Assembly: GCA_035502185.1 (NCBI GenBank) | Contig: DATJUT010000007.1 | Coordinates: 1-64,000 of the forward strand | Direction of reading: 5' to 3' | Source of the DNA: Gemmatimonadales bacterium | Lineage (GTDB): Bacteria; Gemmatimonadota; Gemmatimonadetes; Gemmatimonadales; JACORV01 | DNA: 64,000 nucleotides | Shown here: in pieces, positions 54,417-64,000 of the stretch | Layout of the letters: each line of letters opens with the position of its first letter | Position numbering within the stretch: position 1 is the stretch's first letter | The notes under the pieces: generated by a model | Told to the model about the DNA's origin: nothing | What the model saw: the letters and a program-made list of their open reading frames with translations, nothing else | Database searches by the model: none | Position numbers and translations under genes: made by a program

Positions 54417-54420
<4 letters not shown>
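54103..54420 (-). CDS. rpsJ: Ribosomal protein S10 (NusE)
   Basis: 105 residues, 30S head and transcription antitermination factor. [21 protein letters not shown] and [26 protein letters not shown] are canonical. GTG at 54420 overlaps the tuf stop (GTGA), so the str and S10 groups are joined without a gap. Confidence 0.98.
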
Positions 54421-55625
<1,205 letters not shown>

Positions 55626-55630
55626 GGTCG

Positions 55631-57727
55631 TTAACCCTTCATCTTGGTGATGATTTCGTCCGCCTTCGACTTCGGGACTTCCTCGTAGTGCGAGAACTGC
55701 ATCGAGTACACCGCCCGCCCCTGGCTCATCGAGCGCAGGGTGGTCGAGTACCCGAACATCTCCGCCAGCGGCACCGAGGCTCCGATGACGTGCGCGTCGG
55801 CGCGCTGCGTCATCCCCCCGATGCGGCCGCGGCGGCTGCTGAGGTCGCCCATCACGTCGCCCAGGTACTCGCCGGGCACCACGACCTCCACGTCCATCAC
55901 CGGCTCGAGCAGCACGGGCTTGGCCAGGCGCGCCGCCTCCTTGAACGCCATGGAGCCCGCGATCTTGAACGCCATCTCGCTCGAGTCCACGTCGTGATAC
56001 GAGCCGTCCACCAGCTCCACCTTCACGTCCACCACCGGGTAGCCCGCCAGCACCCCGTTCTCGAGCGCCTCGGTGATGCCCGCCTCCACCGGCCGGATGA
56101 ACTCCTTGGGGATGACGCCGCCGACGATCTTGTCCTCGAACACGAACCCCGCGCCCTTCTCCGACGGCTCGAGGTTGATGACCACGTGGCCGTACTGGCC
56201 GTGGCCGCCCGTCTGCCGGACGAACCGGCCCTCGATGTCGGTCACGCGGTTGCGGATCGTCTCGCGGTAGGCCACCTGCGGCCGGCCCACGTTGGCGTCC
56301 ACCTTGAACTCGCGCTTCATCCGGTCGACGATGATCTCGAGGTGCAGCTCGCCCATGCCCGAGATGATCGTCTGCCCCGTCTCGTGGTCCACGTGGACCC
56401 GGAAGGAGGGGTCCTCCTCGGCCAGCTTCTGCAGCGCGGTGCCCAGCTTGTCCTGGTCGGCCTTGGTCTTGGGCTCGATCGCGACGTCGATCACCGGCTC
56501 GGGGAACCGCATCGCCTCGAGGATGATCGCGTCCTCCGCGTCGCACAGCGTGTCGCCGGTCTTGGTGTCCCGCAGCCCGATGACCGCGGCGATGTCGCCG
56601 GCGCGCACTTCCTCGATCTCCTCGCGCTTGTTGGCGTGCATCTGGAGCAGCCGGGCCACCCGCTCCTTGCGGTCCCGCACCGGGTTGTAGATGTAGGAGC
56701 CGGAGTCCAGCACGCCGGAGTACACGCGGATGAACGTCAGCTTCCCGACGAACGGGTCGGTCATGATCTTGAACGCCAGCGCCGCGAACGGCGCGTCGTC
56801 CTTCGCCTCGCGGCAGGCGTGCGACTCGCTGTGGTACTGGAGGTGCCCCTCGACGGGCTTGATGTCCGCCGGGCTGGGCAGGTAGTCCACCATCCCGTCC
56901 AGCAGCGGCTGCACGCCCTTGTTCTTGGCGGCGGCGCCGCAGAAGATCGGCACCAGCCCGTGGCCGATCGTCGCCTTCCGGATGGCGCGCCGCACGTCGG
57001 CGTCCGACAGGTCGTGCGCGCCGAGGTACTTCTCCAGCAGCTCGTCGTCCGACTCGACGGCCGCCTCGATCAGCTCGTGGCGCAGGGCCTCCACCCGCTC
57101 CTTCATGGACGCGGGCACCGGGCCCTCGACGAACTGCTGGCCGAGCGACTTCTCGTCGTAGATGATCTCGACCCGCCGCACCACGTCCACCACGCCGGTG
57201 AACAGGTCGCCCGCGCCGAGCGGGATCTGCACGGGGAACGCCCGGGCGCCGAGCTTCTGGCGGATCTCCGCCACCACGTTGTCGAAGTCCGCGCCGGTGC
57301 GGTCCATCTTGTTGACGAAGGCGATGCGCGGCACCGCGTACTTGTCGGCCTGGCGCCACACCGTCTCGGACTGGGGCTCCACGCCGCCCACCGCGCAGAA
57401 CACCGCGATGGCGCCGTCCAGCACCCGCAGCGAGCGCTCGACCTCGATCGTGAAATCCACGTGGCCGGGCGTGTCGATGATGTTCACCTGGTACAGCTGC
57501 CCGTCCCGCTTCCACTCGGTGGTGGTCGCGGCCGACGTGATCGTGATGCCCCGCTCCTGCTCCTGCTCCATCCAGTCCATCGTGGCCGTACCGTCGTCCA
57601 CCTCACCCAGCTTGTAGGTGCGGCCCGTGTAGTAGAGGATGCGCTCGGTCGTGGTCGTCTTCCCGGCATCGATGTGCGCCATGATGCCGATGTTCCGCAC
57701 GCGCTCGAGTGGTGTGTTCCGTGCCAT
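55631..57727 (-). CDS. fusA: Elongation factor G
   Basis: 698 residues, translocase GTPase. G1 [16 protein letters not shown]3 [11 protein letters not shown]4 [11 protein letters not shown], then domains III-V ([21 protein letters not shown]). ATG at 57727 ([14 protein letters not shown]) is the family start; a further upstream in-frame ATG at 57748 is rejected. CGGGAG lies a few bases upstream. A 135-base spacer with a short palindrome (57801-57817) separates it from rpsG, the largest gap in the str part. Confidence 0.98.
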   Translation of the reverse strand: MARNTPLERVRNIGIMAHIDAGKTTTTERILYYTGRTYKLGEVDDGTATMDWMEQEQERGITITSAATTTEWKRDGQLYQVNIIDTPGHVDFTIEVERSLRVLDGAIAVFCAVGGVEPQSETVWRQADKYAVPRIAFVNKMDRTGADFDNVVAEIRQKLGARAFPVQIPLGAGDLFTGVVDVVRRVEIIYDEKSLGQQFVEGPVPASMKERVEALRHELIEAAVESDDELLEKYLGAHDLSDADVRRAIRKATIGHGLVPIFCGAAAKNKGVQPLLDGMVDYLPSPADIKPVEGHLQYHSESHACREAKDDAPFAALAFKIMTDPFVGKLTFIRVYSGVLDSGSYIYNPVRDRKERVARLLQMHANKREEIEEVRAGDIAAVIGLRDTKTGDTLCDAEDAIILEAMRFPEPVIDVAIEPKTKADQDKLGTALQKLAEEDPSFRVHVDHETGQTIISGMGELHLEIIVDRMKREFKVDANVGRPQVAYRETIRNRVTDIEGRFVRQTGGHGQYGHVVINLEPSEKGAGFVFEDKIVGGVIPKEFIRPVEAGITEALENGVLAGYPVVDVKVELVDGSYHDVDSSEMAFKIAGSMAFKEAARLAKPVLLEPVMDVEVVVPGEYLGDVMGDLSSRRGRIGGMTQRADAHVIGASVPLAEMFGYSTTLRSMSQGRAVYSMQFSHYEEVPKSKADEIITKMKG

Positions 57728-57862
57728 AGACTCCCGACGTCCAGTCAAGAAAAACGCGGGGCGACCGTTCGCGCATCGAGCGCAGGTCTCGCTCCGCCGT
57801 CGTCCGAACGTTCCGGACGGGGGCCGCTTAAGCAGCGACCCTATCTTGTTCGCGCTAAGGGT

Positions 57863-58333
57863 TTACCACCGGTAATGGGCGAACGCCTTGTTCGCTTCGG
57901 CCATCCGGTGGGTGTCTTCCTTCTTCTTGATCGTGTTGCCCTCGCCCTTCGACGCCGACACCAGCTCGTTGGCCAGCCGGTCGGACATCGTCTTCTCCCC
58001 CCGCGAGCGGCTATAGTCGATCAGCCACCGCATCGCCAGGGCGGTGCGCCGCTCGGGCCGCACCTCCACCGGGACCTGGTACGTCGCGCCGCCGACCCGC
58101 CGGCTCTTCACCTCGACCACCGGCTTGGCGTTGCTCAGCGCCTGCTTGAACACGTTGACGCCGGGCTGCCCGGTGCGCTGCTCGATCAGGTCCATCGCCG
58201 AGTAGAAGATCGACTCGGCCACCGACTTCTTGCCCCGCCGCATCAGGTTGCAGATGAACTTCGACACCGTCTGGCTGTCGTAGCGCGGGTCCGCCGGGAC
58301 CGCGCGCCGCACCGTCCGCGGCCGCCGGCTCAC
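57863..58333 (-). CDS. rpsG: Ribosomal protein S7
   Basis: 156 residues, 30S head organiser. [40 protein letters not shown] and [31 protein letters not shown] are typical (each shown in part by the family core). GTG at 58333 overlaps the rpsL stop (GTGA). Confidence 0.97.
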   Translation of the reverse strand: MSRRPRTVRRAVPADPRYDSQTVSKFICNLMRRGKKSVAESIFYSAMDLIEQRTGQPGVNVFKQALSNAKPVVEVKSRRVGGATYQVPVEVRPERRTALAMRWLIDYSRSRGEKTMSDRLANELVSASKGEGNTIKKKEDTHRMAEANKAFAHYRW

Positions 58334-58710
58334 TTGGCCGCCTTGGGCGCCTTCGCCCCGTACTTCGAGCGGCTCTTCTTGCGCTCGCCCACCCCCGCGG
58401 CGTCCAGCGTGCCCCGGATGATGTGGTAGCGCACCCCCGGCAGGTCCTTCACCCGGCCGCCCCGGATCAGGACGATCGAGTGCTCCTGCAGATTGTGGCC
58501 TTCGCCGGGGATGTAGGCCGTGACTTCGAACCCGTTGGTGAGTCGGACGCGGGCGACCTTGCGGAGCGCGGAGTTCGGCTTCTTCGGCGTGGTGGTGTAC
58601 ACTCGCGTGCACACCCCGCGCTTCTGCGGGTTCCCCCGGAGCGCAGGCGCCTTCTCCTTGGATTCCACCGATCGCCGGCCCGCCCGGACCAGCTGATTGA
58701 TCGTCGGCAT
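58330..58710 (-). CDS. rpsL: Ribosomal protein S12
   Basis: 126 residues, 30S decoding centre. ATG at 58710 gives [13 protein letters not shown], the family start; an upstream in-frame ATG at 58836 adds an unrelated stretch and lies before the promoter. [13 protein letters not shown] carries the Lys region linked to streptomycin resistance, and it is wild type. It is the first gene of the whole ribosomal run. Confidence 0.98.
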   Translation of the reverse strand: MPTINQLVRAGRRSVESKEKAPALRGNPQKRGVCTRVYTTTPKKPNSALRKVARVRLTNGFEVTAYIPGEGHNLQEHSIVLIRGGRVKDLPGVRYHIIRGTLDAAGVGERKKSRSKYGAKAPKAAK

Positions 58711-58768
58711 AGCCCCCAGCACACAGCACAAGAATAAACGGGCGGCCCACTTCGGCCGCAGACATGAA

Positions 58769-58797
58769 AAGGTAGCGGGGACGCCAAAAGGGGTCAA
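58769..58797 (-). promoter_or_regulatory. Promoter for the rpsL (str-S10-spc) operon
   Basis: On the minus strand TTGACC (58792-58797), 17-base spacer, TACCTT (58769-58774). The leader to the rpsL ATG is about 55 bases and has a G-rich Shine-Dalgarno-like run (GGGGG). Confidence 0.65.
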
Positions 58798-58835
58798 GGG
58801 AGCGGTCGCGGGCGCGCTCCCCTCCCCCGCACGCA

Positions 58836-58871
58836 CCGAGCCCCGCCCCGGACGACCGGGACGGGGCTCGG
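58836..58871 (-). terminator. 16-bp hairpin after the OmpA/TSP3 gene
   Basis: CCGAGCCCCG with CCCGG pairs with CCGGG and CGGGGCTCGG across an ACGA loop, 22 bases after the stop at 58894 on the minus strand. The stem is nearly perfect over 16 pairs. No T-run follows on the minus strand. It would insulate the ribosomal promoter. Confidence 0.65.
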
Positions 58872-58893
58872 CTTCAACGAGACCGGCGGCGGG

Positions 58894-60474
58894 CTAGCGC
58901 AGCCGCTTGATCTCGACCCGCATGTTCTGCAGCCGCCCCGCACGGGTCCGGTTGGTGGCGATGGGATGCTGCGACCCGTACCCGACCGCCGTGAGACTGC
59001 TGGCCGGGACACCCAGGCTCGTCAGGTACAGCTGCACGGCCTCCGCGCGCTGCTGGGACAGCCGCCGGTTGCGCGCCGCATTCCCCATGGCGCTGGTGTA
59101 GCCCGACAGCTGCCAGCGCGAGCCCGGAACAGCCCTGATCGCGTTGGCGACCTGGCGGAGCGCCGCCCGGGCGGCAGGCGTCAGCGCCACGCTGTTGGGC
59201 CGGAAGTTGACGCCCCGCAGCACCATCGTCGCGTTGACCGCCGGAAGCGGAGCCGCCCCCGTCGTGTCCACCCCTCGCGGCGCCGGCGCGCCCCTCGGGG
59301 CCGCCACCGGGCATCCGGTGGGATCCACCGGGGTGTTGGGCGGTGTGTTGGGACACCGGTCGAGGTAGTCGGGCACCCCGTCGTGGTCCGAGTCCTTCGG
59401 GCAGCCGTTCGCGTCCACGGGGCGCGCGTTGGGCGGCGTGTTGGGACACCGGTCGAGGTAGTCGGGCACGCCGTCGCCGTCGCTGTCCACCGGACAGCCG
59501 GCCCGCTCGCCGCTCGGATACACCGTGACGCCCGCCGGCGTGTTCGGGCACCGATCGAGGTTGTCCGGCACGCCGTCGCCGTCGCTGTCCCTCGCGCAGC
59601 CGGCCCGCTCGCCGCTCGGGAAGACCGCCACCCCGGCCGGCGTGTTCGGGCACTTGTCCAGATAGTCCGGCACGCCGTCGTTGTCGCTGTCCACCGGGCA
59701 GCCCATGGCGTCCACCGCGACGCCGGAGGGCGTGTTGGGACACTTGTCGATGCCGTCGGGCACCCCGTCGTGATCGCGGTCAATCGGACAGCCCCGCGCG
59801 TCCACCACCGCGCCGTGCGGCGTGTCGGGACAGCGGTCCGCCCGGTCGGGCACGCCGTCGCCGTCACTGTCCTTCAGCGAGGACCCGCCCCCGAGGAACC
59901 ACGAGAAGCCGACCGTGCCGGTGCCGGTGAAGACGGGGAACGCCGGCGAGGAGTCGTGCTCGACCTGCTCCCGGACTTCGAGGCGCAGCGCCATCCGCTC
60001 GCCGATCATCCGGCGAAGCCCGGCGCCCAGGTGGACGCCGTACTTGCCGGTGAAGCGCCAGTGCCCGCCCGCCGCCCCGCTCGTGCTCCACAGCACGCTC
60101 GTCACCCCGGCGCCCAGCGTCAGGAACGGGCTGGTGGCGGCGTCGAGGTTCGGCGTCCAGGTGATCGCCGCGATGGGCTGGAGGATGGTCGCAGGGCTGC
60201 TGTACGAAACGCCGGTGCCGATGCTCAGGTTCCACATGTTGCTGAGATTGTAGCCGACCCGAAGGACGCCGCCGGGCGCGACCTTGCCCGCCCCGGCGAG
60301 CCCCGCCAGACAGCAGGTGATCTGGTTGTCCAGGTAGGTGGCGCCGACGCCGACGCTGATCTCCCAGGTTCCCTCGCGGTGCGGCCCGAGCGGCGCCGCC
60401 GGCTGCTGGGCTGCCGCCAGGGCCGGCACCACCACGGCCAGCGCCAGCGCTCCCCTCACGAATCGGTCGCGCAT
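58894..60474 (-). CDS. OmpA-family outer-membrane protein with TSP3 calcium repeats
   Basis: 526 residues. Signal peptide (ALALAVVVPALAAAQ), then an N-terminal beta-barrel-like domain (about 35-196, ending VGFSWFLGGG), then six thrombospondin type-3 repeats (about 201-382; pattern DSDGDGVPDYLDRCPNTP), and a C-terminal OmpA peptidoglycan-binding domain from about 405 (NFRPNSVALTPAARAALRQV, LSQQRAEAVQLYLTSLGV). The repeats are nearly identical at DNA level too. It probably anchors the outer membrane to the wall; calcium binding is a family inference. GGGAG lies before the ATG. Confidence 0.92.
   Translation of the reverse strand: MRDRFVRGALALAVVVPALAAAQQPAAPLGPHREGTWEISVGVGATYLDNQITCCLAGLAGAGKVAPGGVLRVGYNLSNMWNLSIGTGVSYSSPATILQPIAAITWTPNLDAATSPFLTLGAGVTSVLWSTSGAAGGHWRFTGKYGVHLGAGLRRMIGERMALRLEVREQVEHDSSPAFPVFTGTGTVGFSWFLGGGSSLKDSDGDGVPDRADRCPDTPHGAVVDARGCPIDRDHDGVPDGIDKCPNTPSGVAVDAMGCPVDSDNDGVPDYLDKCPNTPAGVAVFPSGERAGCARDSDGDGVPDNLDRCPNTPAGVTVYPSGERAGCPVDSDGDGVPDYLDRCPNTPPNARPVDANGCPKDSDHDGVPDYLDRCPNTPPNTPVDPTGCPVAAPRGAPAPRGVDTTGAAPLPAVNATMVLRGVNFRPNSVALTPAARAALRQVANAIRAVPGSRWQLSGYTSAMGNAARNRRLSQQRAEAVQLYLTSLGVPASSLTAVGYGSQHPIATNRTRAGRLQNMRVEIKRLR
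59305..59885 (-). repeat. Tandem TSP3-coding repeats
   Basis: Six copies of a roughly 75-105-base unit (core GTGTTGGGACACCGGTCGAG and GGGCACNCCGTCG on the plus strand) inside the OmpA-like gene. High DNA similarity makes copy-number change by recombination plausible. Confidence 0.75.
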
Positions 60475-60586
60475 TCGATCTCCCGAGCTTGAGCGGCCTC
60501 CCGGCCGATGGCAGGTCTCCGTATCACAATACGAATACCGAGGCGGCGCGCCAGGCGCCAGATAGGGGCGCCGCCCGGCCCCCGGG

Positions 60587-60592
60587 TATCTT
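60587..60592 (+). promoter_or_regulatory. Candidate -10 box, leaderless start for the anion transporter
   Basis: TATCTT ends 7 bases before the GTG at 60600. No Shine-Dalgarno sequence and no clear -35 box, so support rests on the same spacing seen at trpS and the PqqD-like gene. Confidence 0.35.
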
Positions 60593-60599
60593 GTCCGGG

Positions 60600-61823
60600 G
60601 TGGATACGGCCGTCCTGATCGTCTTCGCCGCGGTATACGCCGGGATGCTGCTGGGGGAGATCCCCGGCCTCGCCCTCGACCGGGCGGGCGTGGCCCTGCT
60701 CGGGGCCATCGCCCTCGTCGCCGCCGGCCGGTTCACCGTCGGCCAGGCCTGGAACGCCGTGGATGTCCCGACCCTGGCGCTCCTCCTTGGCCTGATGGTG
60801 GTGTCGGCGCAGTTCCGGCTGGGCGGGTTCTACGCCCGCGTGAGCCTGTGGCTGGCCGAATACGACGCCGCGCCCGCCATGCTGCTGGGGCTGGTGGTCG
60901 CGGTCGCCGGCCTGCTCTCCGCCCTCCTCGCCAACGACGTCGTATGCCTGGCGATGGCGCCGGTTCTGGCCACGGGCTGCGCGCGGCGCGGCCTCGATCC
61001 GGTGCCCTTCCTGCTCGCGCTCGCGGCGGCGGCGAACGTCGGCTCGGCGGCGACCCTGATCGGCAACCCGCAGAACATGCTGATCGGACAGACGCTGGGC
61101 CTCTCGTTCCGCGGCTACCTGCTGGACGCGCTCGTACCGGCCGTGCTCGGCCTCGGCGTGGCCTGGGCCGTCATCGCCTGGCGGTACCGCGGGCAATGGT
61201 CGCGCCCGGCGCGGCTCACCCGGACCGAGCAGCGCGACCTCGCCTTCGACCGCTGGCAGACGGCCAAGGGCCTCGCGGTCCTGGGCGCCCTCGTCCTGGT
61301 GTTCCTGTTCGCGCCCATCCCCCGCGAGGCCGCGGCGCTCACTGCGGCGGGCCTCCTGCTGCTGAGCCGCCGGATGGCCTCGCGCGACATCCTCGGCCAG
61401 GTGGACTGGCACCTGCTGGTCCTGTTCGTCGGGCTGTTCGTCGTGAACCAGGCACTGCTCGGCTCCGGCATGCTGGAGCGCGGCCTCGACGCCCTGCGCT
61501 CGTCGGGCGTGGACGTGGCCCGGCCCGCGTGGCTGTTCGGCGTCACGGTCGTCCTCTCCAACCTGGTGTCGAACGTGCCGGCGGTCATGCTGCTGCTGCC
61601 CGCCGCCCGGGGCCACGCGCAGGCGGGTCCGATCCTGGCGCTGGCGAGCACGCTGGCCGGCAACCTGCTGATCGTGGGGAGCATCGCGAACATCATCGTC
61701 GTGGACCAGGCCGGCAGGCTCGGGGTGCCGATCGGCTGGAGACAACACGCACGCGTCGGCGTCCCCGTCACGCTGCTCACCCTCGCCCTCGCGGCCGGCT
61801 GGCTGTGGCTGCGGGCGGCCTGA
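60600..61823 (+). CDS. SLC13/ArsB-like anion transporter (sodium or proton coupled)
   Basis: A 407-residue protein with about ten to eleven hydrophobic segments. The two SNxxS-type regions appear as ANVGSAATLIGNPQNMLIG and SNLVSNVPAVMLLLP, the hallmarks of the ion-transporter superfamily that includes ArsB/NhaD and SLC13. The P-x-NP motif (GNPQN) is well preserved. Substrate could be a dicarboxylate, arsenite, sulfate or sodium ion; no arsenic or citrate genes are nearby. GTG at 60600 is the first reasonable start after the divergent region; ATG at 60489 would read through non-hydrophobic sequence. Confidence 0.8.
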   Translation: MDTAVLIVFAAVYAGMLLGEIPGLALDRAGVALLGAIALVAAGRFTVGQAWNAVDVPTLALLLGLMVVSAQFRLGGFYARVSLWLAEYDAAPAMLLGLVVAVAGLLSALLANDVVCLAMAPVLATGCARRGLDPVPFLLALAAAANVGSAATLIGNPQNMLIGQTLGLSFRGYLLDALVPAVLGLGVAWAVIAWRYRGQWSRPARLTRTEQRDLAFDRWQTAKGLAVLGALVLVFLFAPIPREAAALTAAGLLLLSRRMASRDILGQVDWHLLVLFVGLFVVNQALLGSGMLERGLDALRSSGVDVARPAWLFGVTVVLSNLVSNVPAVMLLLPAARGHAQAGPILALASTLAGNLLIVGSIANIIVVDQAGRLGVPIGWRQHARVGVPVTLLTLALAAGWLWLRAA

Positions 61824-61909
61824 CCGACGTGCTCGGGCCGGCCGCTGCGGATCGCCTCCAGCCGCGCGCTGACGCCGCCCTGACGCCCGGGCACCAACGT
61901 GCGGGTGCC

Positions 61910-62896
61910 ATGACGATCCGCCTGCCGCTCCGCTCGCCCGCGCCCCGGCGGGCCGCGCTCCTGCCCCTGGCCGCCGCGCTGCTCGCCGCGTGTGCCGCCG
62001 GAACCGCCGCCCGACCTGCCGCCGGGCCGGCACCGGGGCCCGCCATCGCGTTCGTCGAGGGGCCGCCGCCGGACCAGAACGACGCGCCCCAGGGGCCGTG
62101 CCTCGCGAACCTGCCCGACAGCCTCCTCACGGTGCTCGACACGGTGTACCTGCACGCGTTCCTCGTCGACACCGGCGCCCGAACCCTGCTGGTCCAGGCG
62201 GACCTGCTGGCCCAGCGCACGGCCTACCGGCTCCGGCGCCTGCTCGGCGGACGGCTCGACTCCCTGCCGTCCGGAGAACCAGTGGTCACGTGGCGGAGCC
62301 GGATCGGTGGCAACCTCGCCGTGAGGGCTCGTCGAGACGGAAACGCGACCTGGCATGAGCTGCTGCCGATGCCGTTCCCGGACACGGTCCCGACGCGGCT
62401 GCTGGCGCGGGCGCTGGATTCGGTCGTCGCGAACCGCGAGATGGTCGCCTGGCCGCACGAGGCGCCGCGGGAGTCGCTCGAGATGCGGCTCGCGCTGGCA
62501 CGGTCCGCGGCGCCCTCGTACACCCGGGCGATCGGAGCCGGCTTCCCCGTGTTCACGCTGCGGTTCCCCGCCGAGGCGCATCCGGAGCTGCTGGCGCATC
62601 CGCCGGTGCACTACCCGCCGGAGCTGCGCGACGCGGACATCGAGGGGCACGTGGTGCTGCGCGCGACCATCAACGCGCGCGGACGTCCGGAGCCGGCGAG
62701 CATCCGCTACGTATGGCCCGAGAACCGCCCGAAGCCGTCGGGCCAGGCGCTGGTCGTCTACCTGACGTTCGCCGAGGCCGCGCGCGACGTGCTGAGCGAG
62801 TCGCACTACCTTCCGGCCAGCCTCGGTGGATGCCCGGTCAGCGCCTCGGTGGACGTGACGTTCGACTTCGGCGTGGCCGCAGGCGTGCGCCCCTAG
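61910..62896 (+). CDS. TonB-like (energy transducer C-terminal domain) lipoprotein
   Basis: 328 residues. Lipoprotein signal (LLPLAAALLAAC, Cys28), so it is anchored in a membrane. Residues about 225-310 carry the TonB C-terminal pattern (HYPPELRDADIEGHVVLRATINARG, then IRYVWPENRP). There is no TonB N-terminal helix or ExbB-binding segment, so it is probably not an energy transducer but a relative that uses the same fold for protein binding. The middle is not recognised. No ExbB/ExbD or TonB-dependent receptor is nearby. Confidence 0.7.
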   Translation: MTIRLPLRSPAPRRAALLPLAAALLAACAAGTAARPAAGPAPGPAIAFVEGPPPDQNDAPQGPCLANLPDSLLTVLDTVYLHAFLVDTGARTLLVQADLLAQRTAYRLRRLLGGRLDSLPSGEPVVTWRSRIGGNLAVRARRDGNATWHELLPMPFPDTVPTRLLARALDSVVANREMVAWPHEAPRESLEMRLALARSAAPSYTRAIGAGFPVFTLRFPAEAHPELLAHPPVHYPPELRDADIEGHVVLRATINARGRPEPASIRYVWPENRPKPSGQALVVYLTFAEAARDVLSESHYLPASLGGCPVSASVDVTFDFGVAAGVRP

Positions 62897-62921
62897 GCGC
62901 CGCGAGCCGCGGCGGCCCGCT

Positions 62922-62939
62922 CGGGCGCGGCGGCGCCCG
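62922..62939 (+). terminator. Hairpin after the TonB-like gene
   Basis: CGGGCGC (62922-62928) pairs with GCGCCCG (62933-62939) around a GGCG loop, 26 bases after the stop at 62896. No T-run. Confidence 0.4.
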
Positions 62940-62973
62940 GTGCGCGGGACTGCCCCGGCGCGCCCGCCGTCAC

Positions 62974-62979
62974 TAGCTT
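62974..62979 (+). promoter_or_regulatory. Candidate -10 box, near-leaderless start for the decarboxylase
   Basis: TAGCTT, 9 bases before the ATG at 62989, with no Shine-Dalgarno sequence. The same word followed by GCCCTG stands before trpS. Confidence 0.35.
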
Positions 62980-62988
62980 GCCCTGGCC

Positions 62989-64000
62989 ATGACGCCGCCC
63001 GGCCCGCCTCCCGCAGCCGATCCGTTCGACCCCGAGCCCGACGACGTCCGCGCCCTCGGCGAAGCCGCCGCGGACTGGGTCGCCCGGCACTTCGGCGACC
63101 TGCGGCAGCTGCCCGTCATCCCCGACGTCACGCCGGCGCAGTCCTTCGCGCGGTTCGCCGAGCCGCTGCCGGAGCTGCCGACGCCGTGGCGCGCGCTGTT
63201 CGAGCGGTTCGAGCGCGAGGTCGTTCCCGCCAGCTTCCACCTGCCGAGCCCGCGCTACTTCGGCCTGATGAACCCGACGCCCCTGCCGATCGCGGTGTTC
63301 GCGGAGGCGATGGCGGCGGCGCTCAACCAGAACGTCGGCGCCTGGCATCACAGCCCAGCGGCCACGGGCATCGAGCGGATCGTCGTCCGCTGGCTGTGCG
63401 AGCTGGCCGGCTACCCGGCGGGCGCGTTCGGCAGTCTGACGACCGGCGGGTCACTGGCCAACACCACCGGGCTCAAGGTGGCGCTGGCGGCGAAGTTCCC
63501 CGGGACCACGACCCGCGGCGTGTGGGGGCTCGCGCAGCGCCCGGTGCTCTACGCCTCCGCCGAGGCGCACTTCTCCATCGCGAAGAGCGCGAACATCCTG
63601 GGCCTGGGCAGCGCCGCGGGCCTGCGCTCCGTGCCGGTGGACCGCCACGCGCGCCTGGACCTCGGCGCGCTCCGCCGGATGGTGGCGGACGACCGCGCGG
63701 CGGGGCTCGACCCGTTCTGCGTCGTGGGCATCGCGGGCGTCACGAGCAACGGCGTGATCGACCCGCTGGACGGCATCGCCGACGCGGCGCGCGACCTCGG
63801 CCTGTGGTACCACGTGGACGCGGCGTACGCCGCCGGCGGCCTGATGAGCGACGCGCTGCGCCCGCGCTTCAGCGGGATCGAGCGGGCCGACTCGATCACG
63901 ATGGACCCGCACAAGTGGTGGTACATGCCCTACCCGTGCGGGGCGATCCTGACCCGGGACGGCGAGGCGGGGCGGCGCGCCTTCTGGTCCGACGCCGTGT
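62989..64000 (+). CDS. PLP-dependent amino-acid decarboxylase, group II (truncated by window end)
   Basis: 337 codons to the window end, 3' end missing. HVDAAYAAGG (His275-Asp277) is the PLP Asp/Ala region and DPHKWWYMPY at about 306 has the Schiff-base Lys (Lys309). GSLTTGGSLANTTGLKVAL and YASAEAHFSIAKSANILG are conserved cofactor-binding regions. This is the aromatic-amino-acid/glutamate decarboxylase family; closest in feel to aromatic-L-amino-acid decarboxylases, substrate not certain. ATG at 62989 gives a normal N-terminus (FDPEPDDVRALGEAAADWV). Confidence 0.9.
   Translation, partial: MTPPGPPPAADPFDPEPDDVRALGEAAADWVARHFGDLRQLPVIPDVTPAQSFARFAEPLPELPTPWRALFERFEREVVPASFHLPSPRYFGLMNPTPLPIAVFAEAMAAALNQNVGAWHHSPAATGIERIVVRWLCELAGYPAGAFGSLTTGGSLANTTGLKVALAAKFPGTTTRGVWGLAQRPVLYASAEAHFSIAKSANILGLGSAAGLRSVPVDRHARLDLGALRRMVADDRAAGLDPFCVVGIAGVTSNGVIDPLDGIADAARDLGLWYHVDAAYAAGGLMSDALRPRFSGIERADSITMDPHKWWYMPYPCGAILTRDGEAGRRAFWSDAV

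Noticed and set aside
57727-57748. ATG at 57748 as the fusA start
   Set aside because: EF-G proteins begin at the [12 protein letters not shown] position, and a Shine-Dalgarno sequence precedes 57727.
57728-57862. A further gene between rpsG and fusA
   Set aside because: No start codon with an open frame longer than a few codons and no motif; only a short palindrome at 57801-57817.
58710-58836. ATG at 58836 as the rpsL start
   Set aside because: It lies upstream of the predicted promoter, and the family start MPTINQL is at 58710.
60489-60600. ATG at 60489 as the start of the anion transporter
   Set aside because: The added residues are polar and lie in the divergent promoter region; the hydrophobic helix begins right after GTG 60600.

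Overview
The window is a very GC-rich (about 70 percent by eye), densely packed bacterial chromosome segment with no rRNA, tRNA, insertion sequence, prophage or CRISPR array. GTG starts are common, and neighbouring genes repeatedly overlap by one or four bases (TGATG, TAGTG, GTGA, ATGA). The mix of families (pyruvoyl arginine decarboxylase, outer-membrane OmpA/TSP3 protein, secreted S9 peptidase and GGT lipoprotein, zinc-type S14, PqqD/HprK-like pair next to a Wzc-type kinase) suggests a Gram-negative environmental bacterium. Gemmatimonadota is my best guess, but it rests on gene content and not on a marker comparison.

Region by region: (1) 256-7952, minus strand: a sensor histidine kinase followed by murQ, anmK, nagZ and a sodium:solute symporter, a cell-wall amino-sugar salvage operon. 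(2) 8047-12129, minus: a secreted GH38-type glycosidase with an N-terminal sugar-binding-like domain. (3) 12214-17804, plus: gamma-glutamyltransferase lipoprotein, S9 peptidase and an ABC exporter. (4) 17996-25549, minus: a 92-residue unknown, a ubiquitin-fold protein, an HDAC-family deacetylase, a dipeptide epimerase, priA, an unknown protein, a Fur-family regulator, pyruvoyl arginine decarboxylase and ccdA. (5) 25748-29804: a small heat-shock protein (plus), then on the minus strand glyS and two metallopeptidases. (6) 30010-33981, plus: PqqD-like, HprK-like kinase, Tat-exported Cys-rich protein and Wzc-like tyrosine kinase, all coupled by overlaps. (7) 34034-39450, minus: trpS, a hydroxyacid dehydrogenase, pilT, a dapA-family gene and purA. 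(8) 39486-41885, plus: an inositol-phosphatase-family gene and a fused ftcD. (9) 41914-58710, minus: the complete str, S10 and spc gene order from rpsL to secY, adk and map in one run; the usual infA/rpsM/rpsK/rpsD/rpoA/rplQ block does not follow map. (10) 58894-64000: an OmpA/TSP3 protein (minus), then an anion transporter, a TonB-like lipoprotein and a truncated PLP decarboxylase (plus).

Three intergenic spots carry a family of TCTCACC/GGTGAGA short repeats that form long hairpins and in two cases encode the C-terminus of the neighbouring protein. A different 38-bp inverted repeat sits between the ABC exporter and ccdA. Several first genes of transcription units have a TANNNT hexamer only 6 to 9 bases before the start codon and no Shine-Dalgarno sequence, which suggests leaderless mRNAs. 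The least-explained coding content is the PqqD/HprK-like/Cys-rich/Wzc cassette and the ubiquitin-fold/HDAC gene group.
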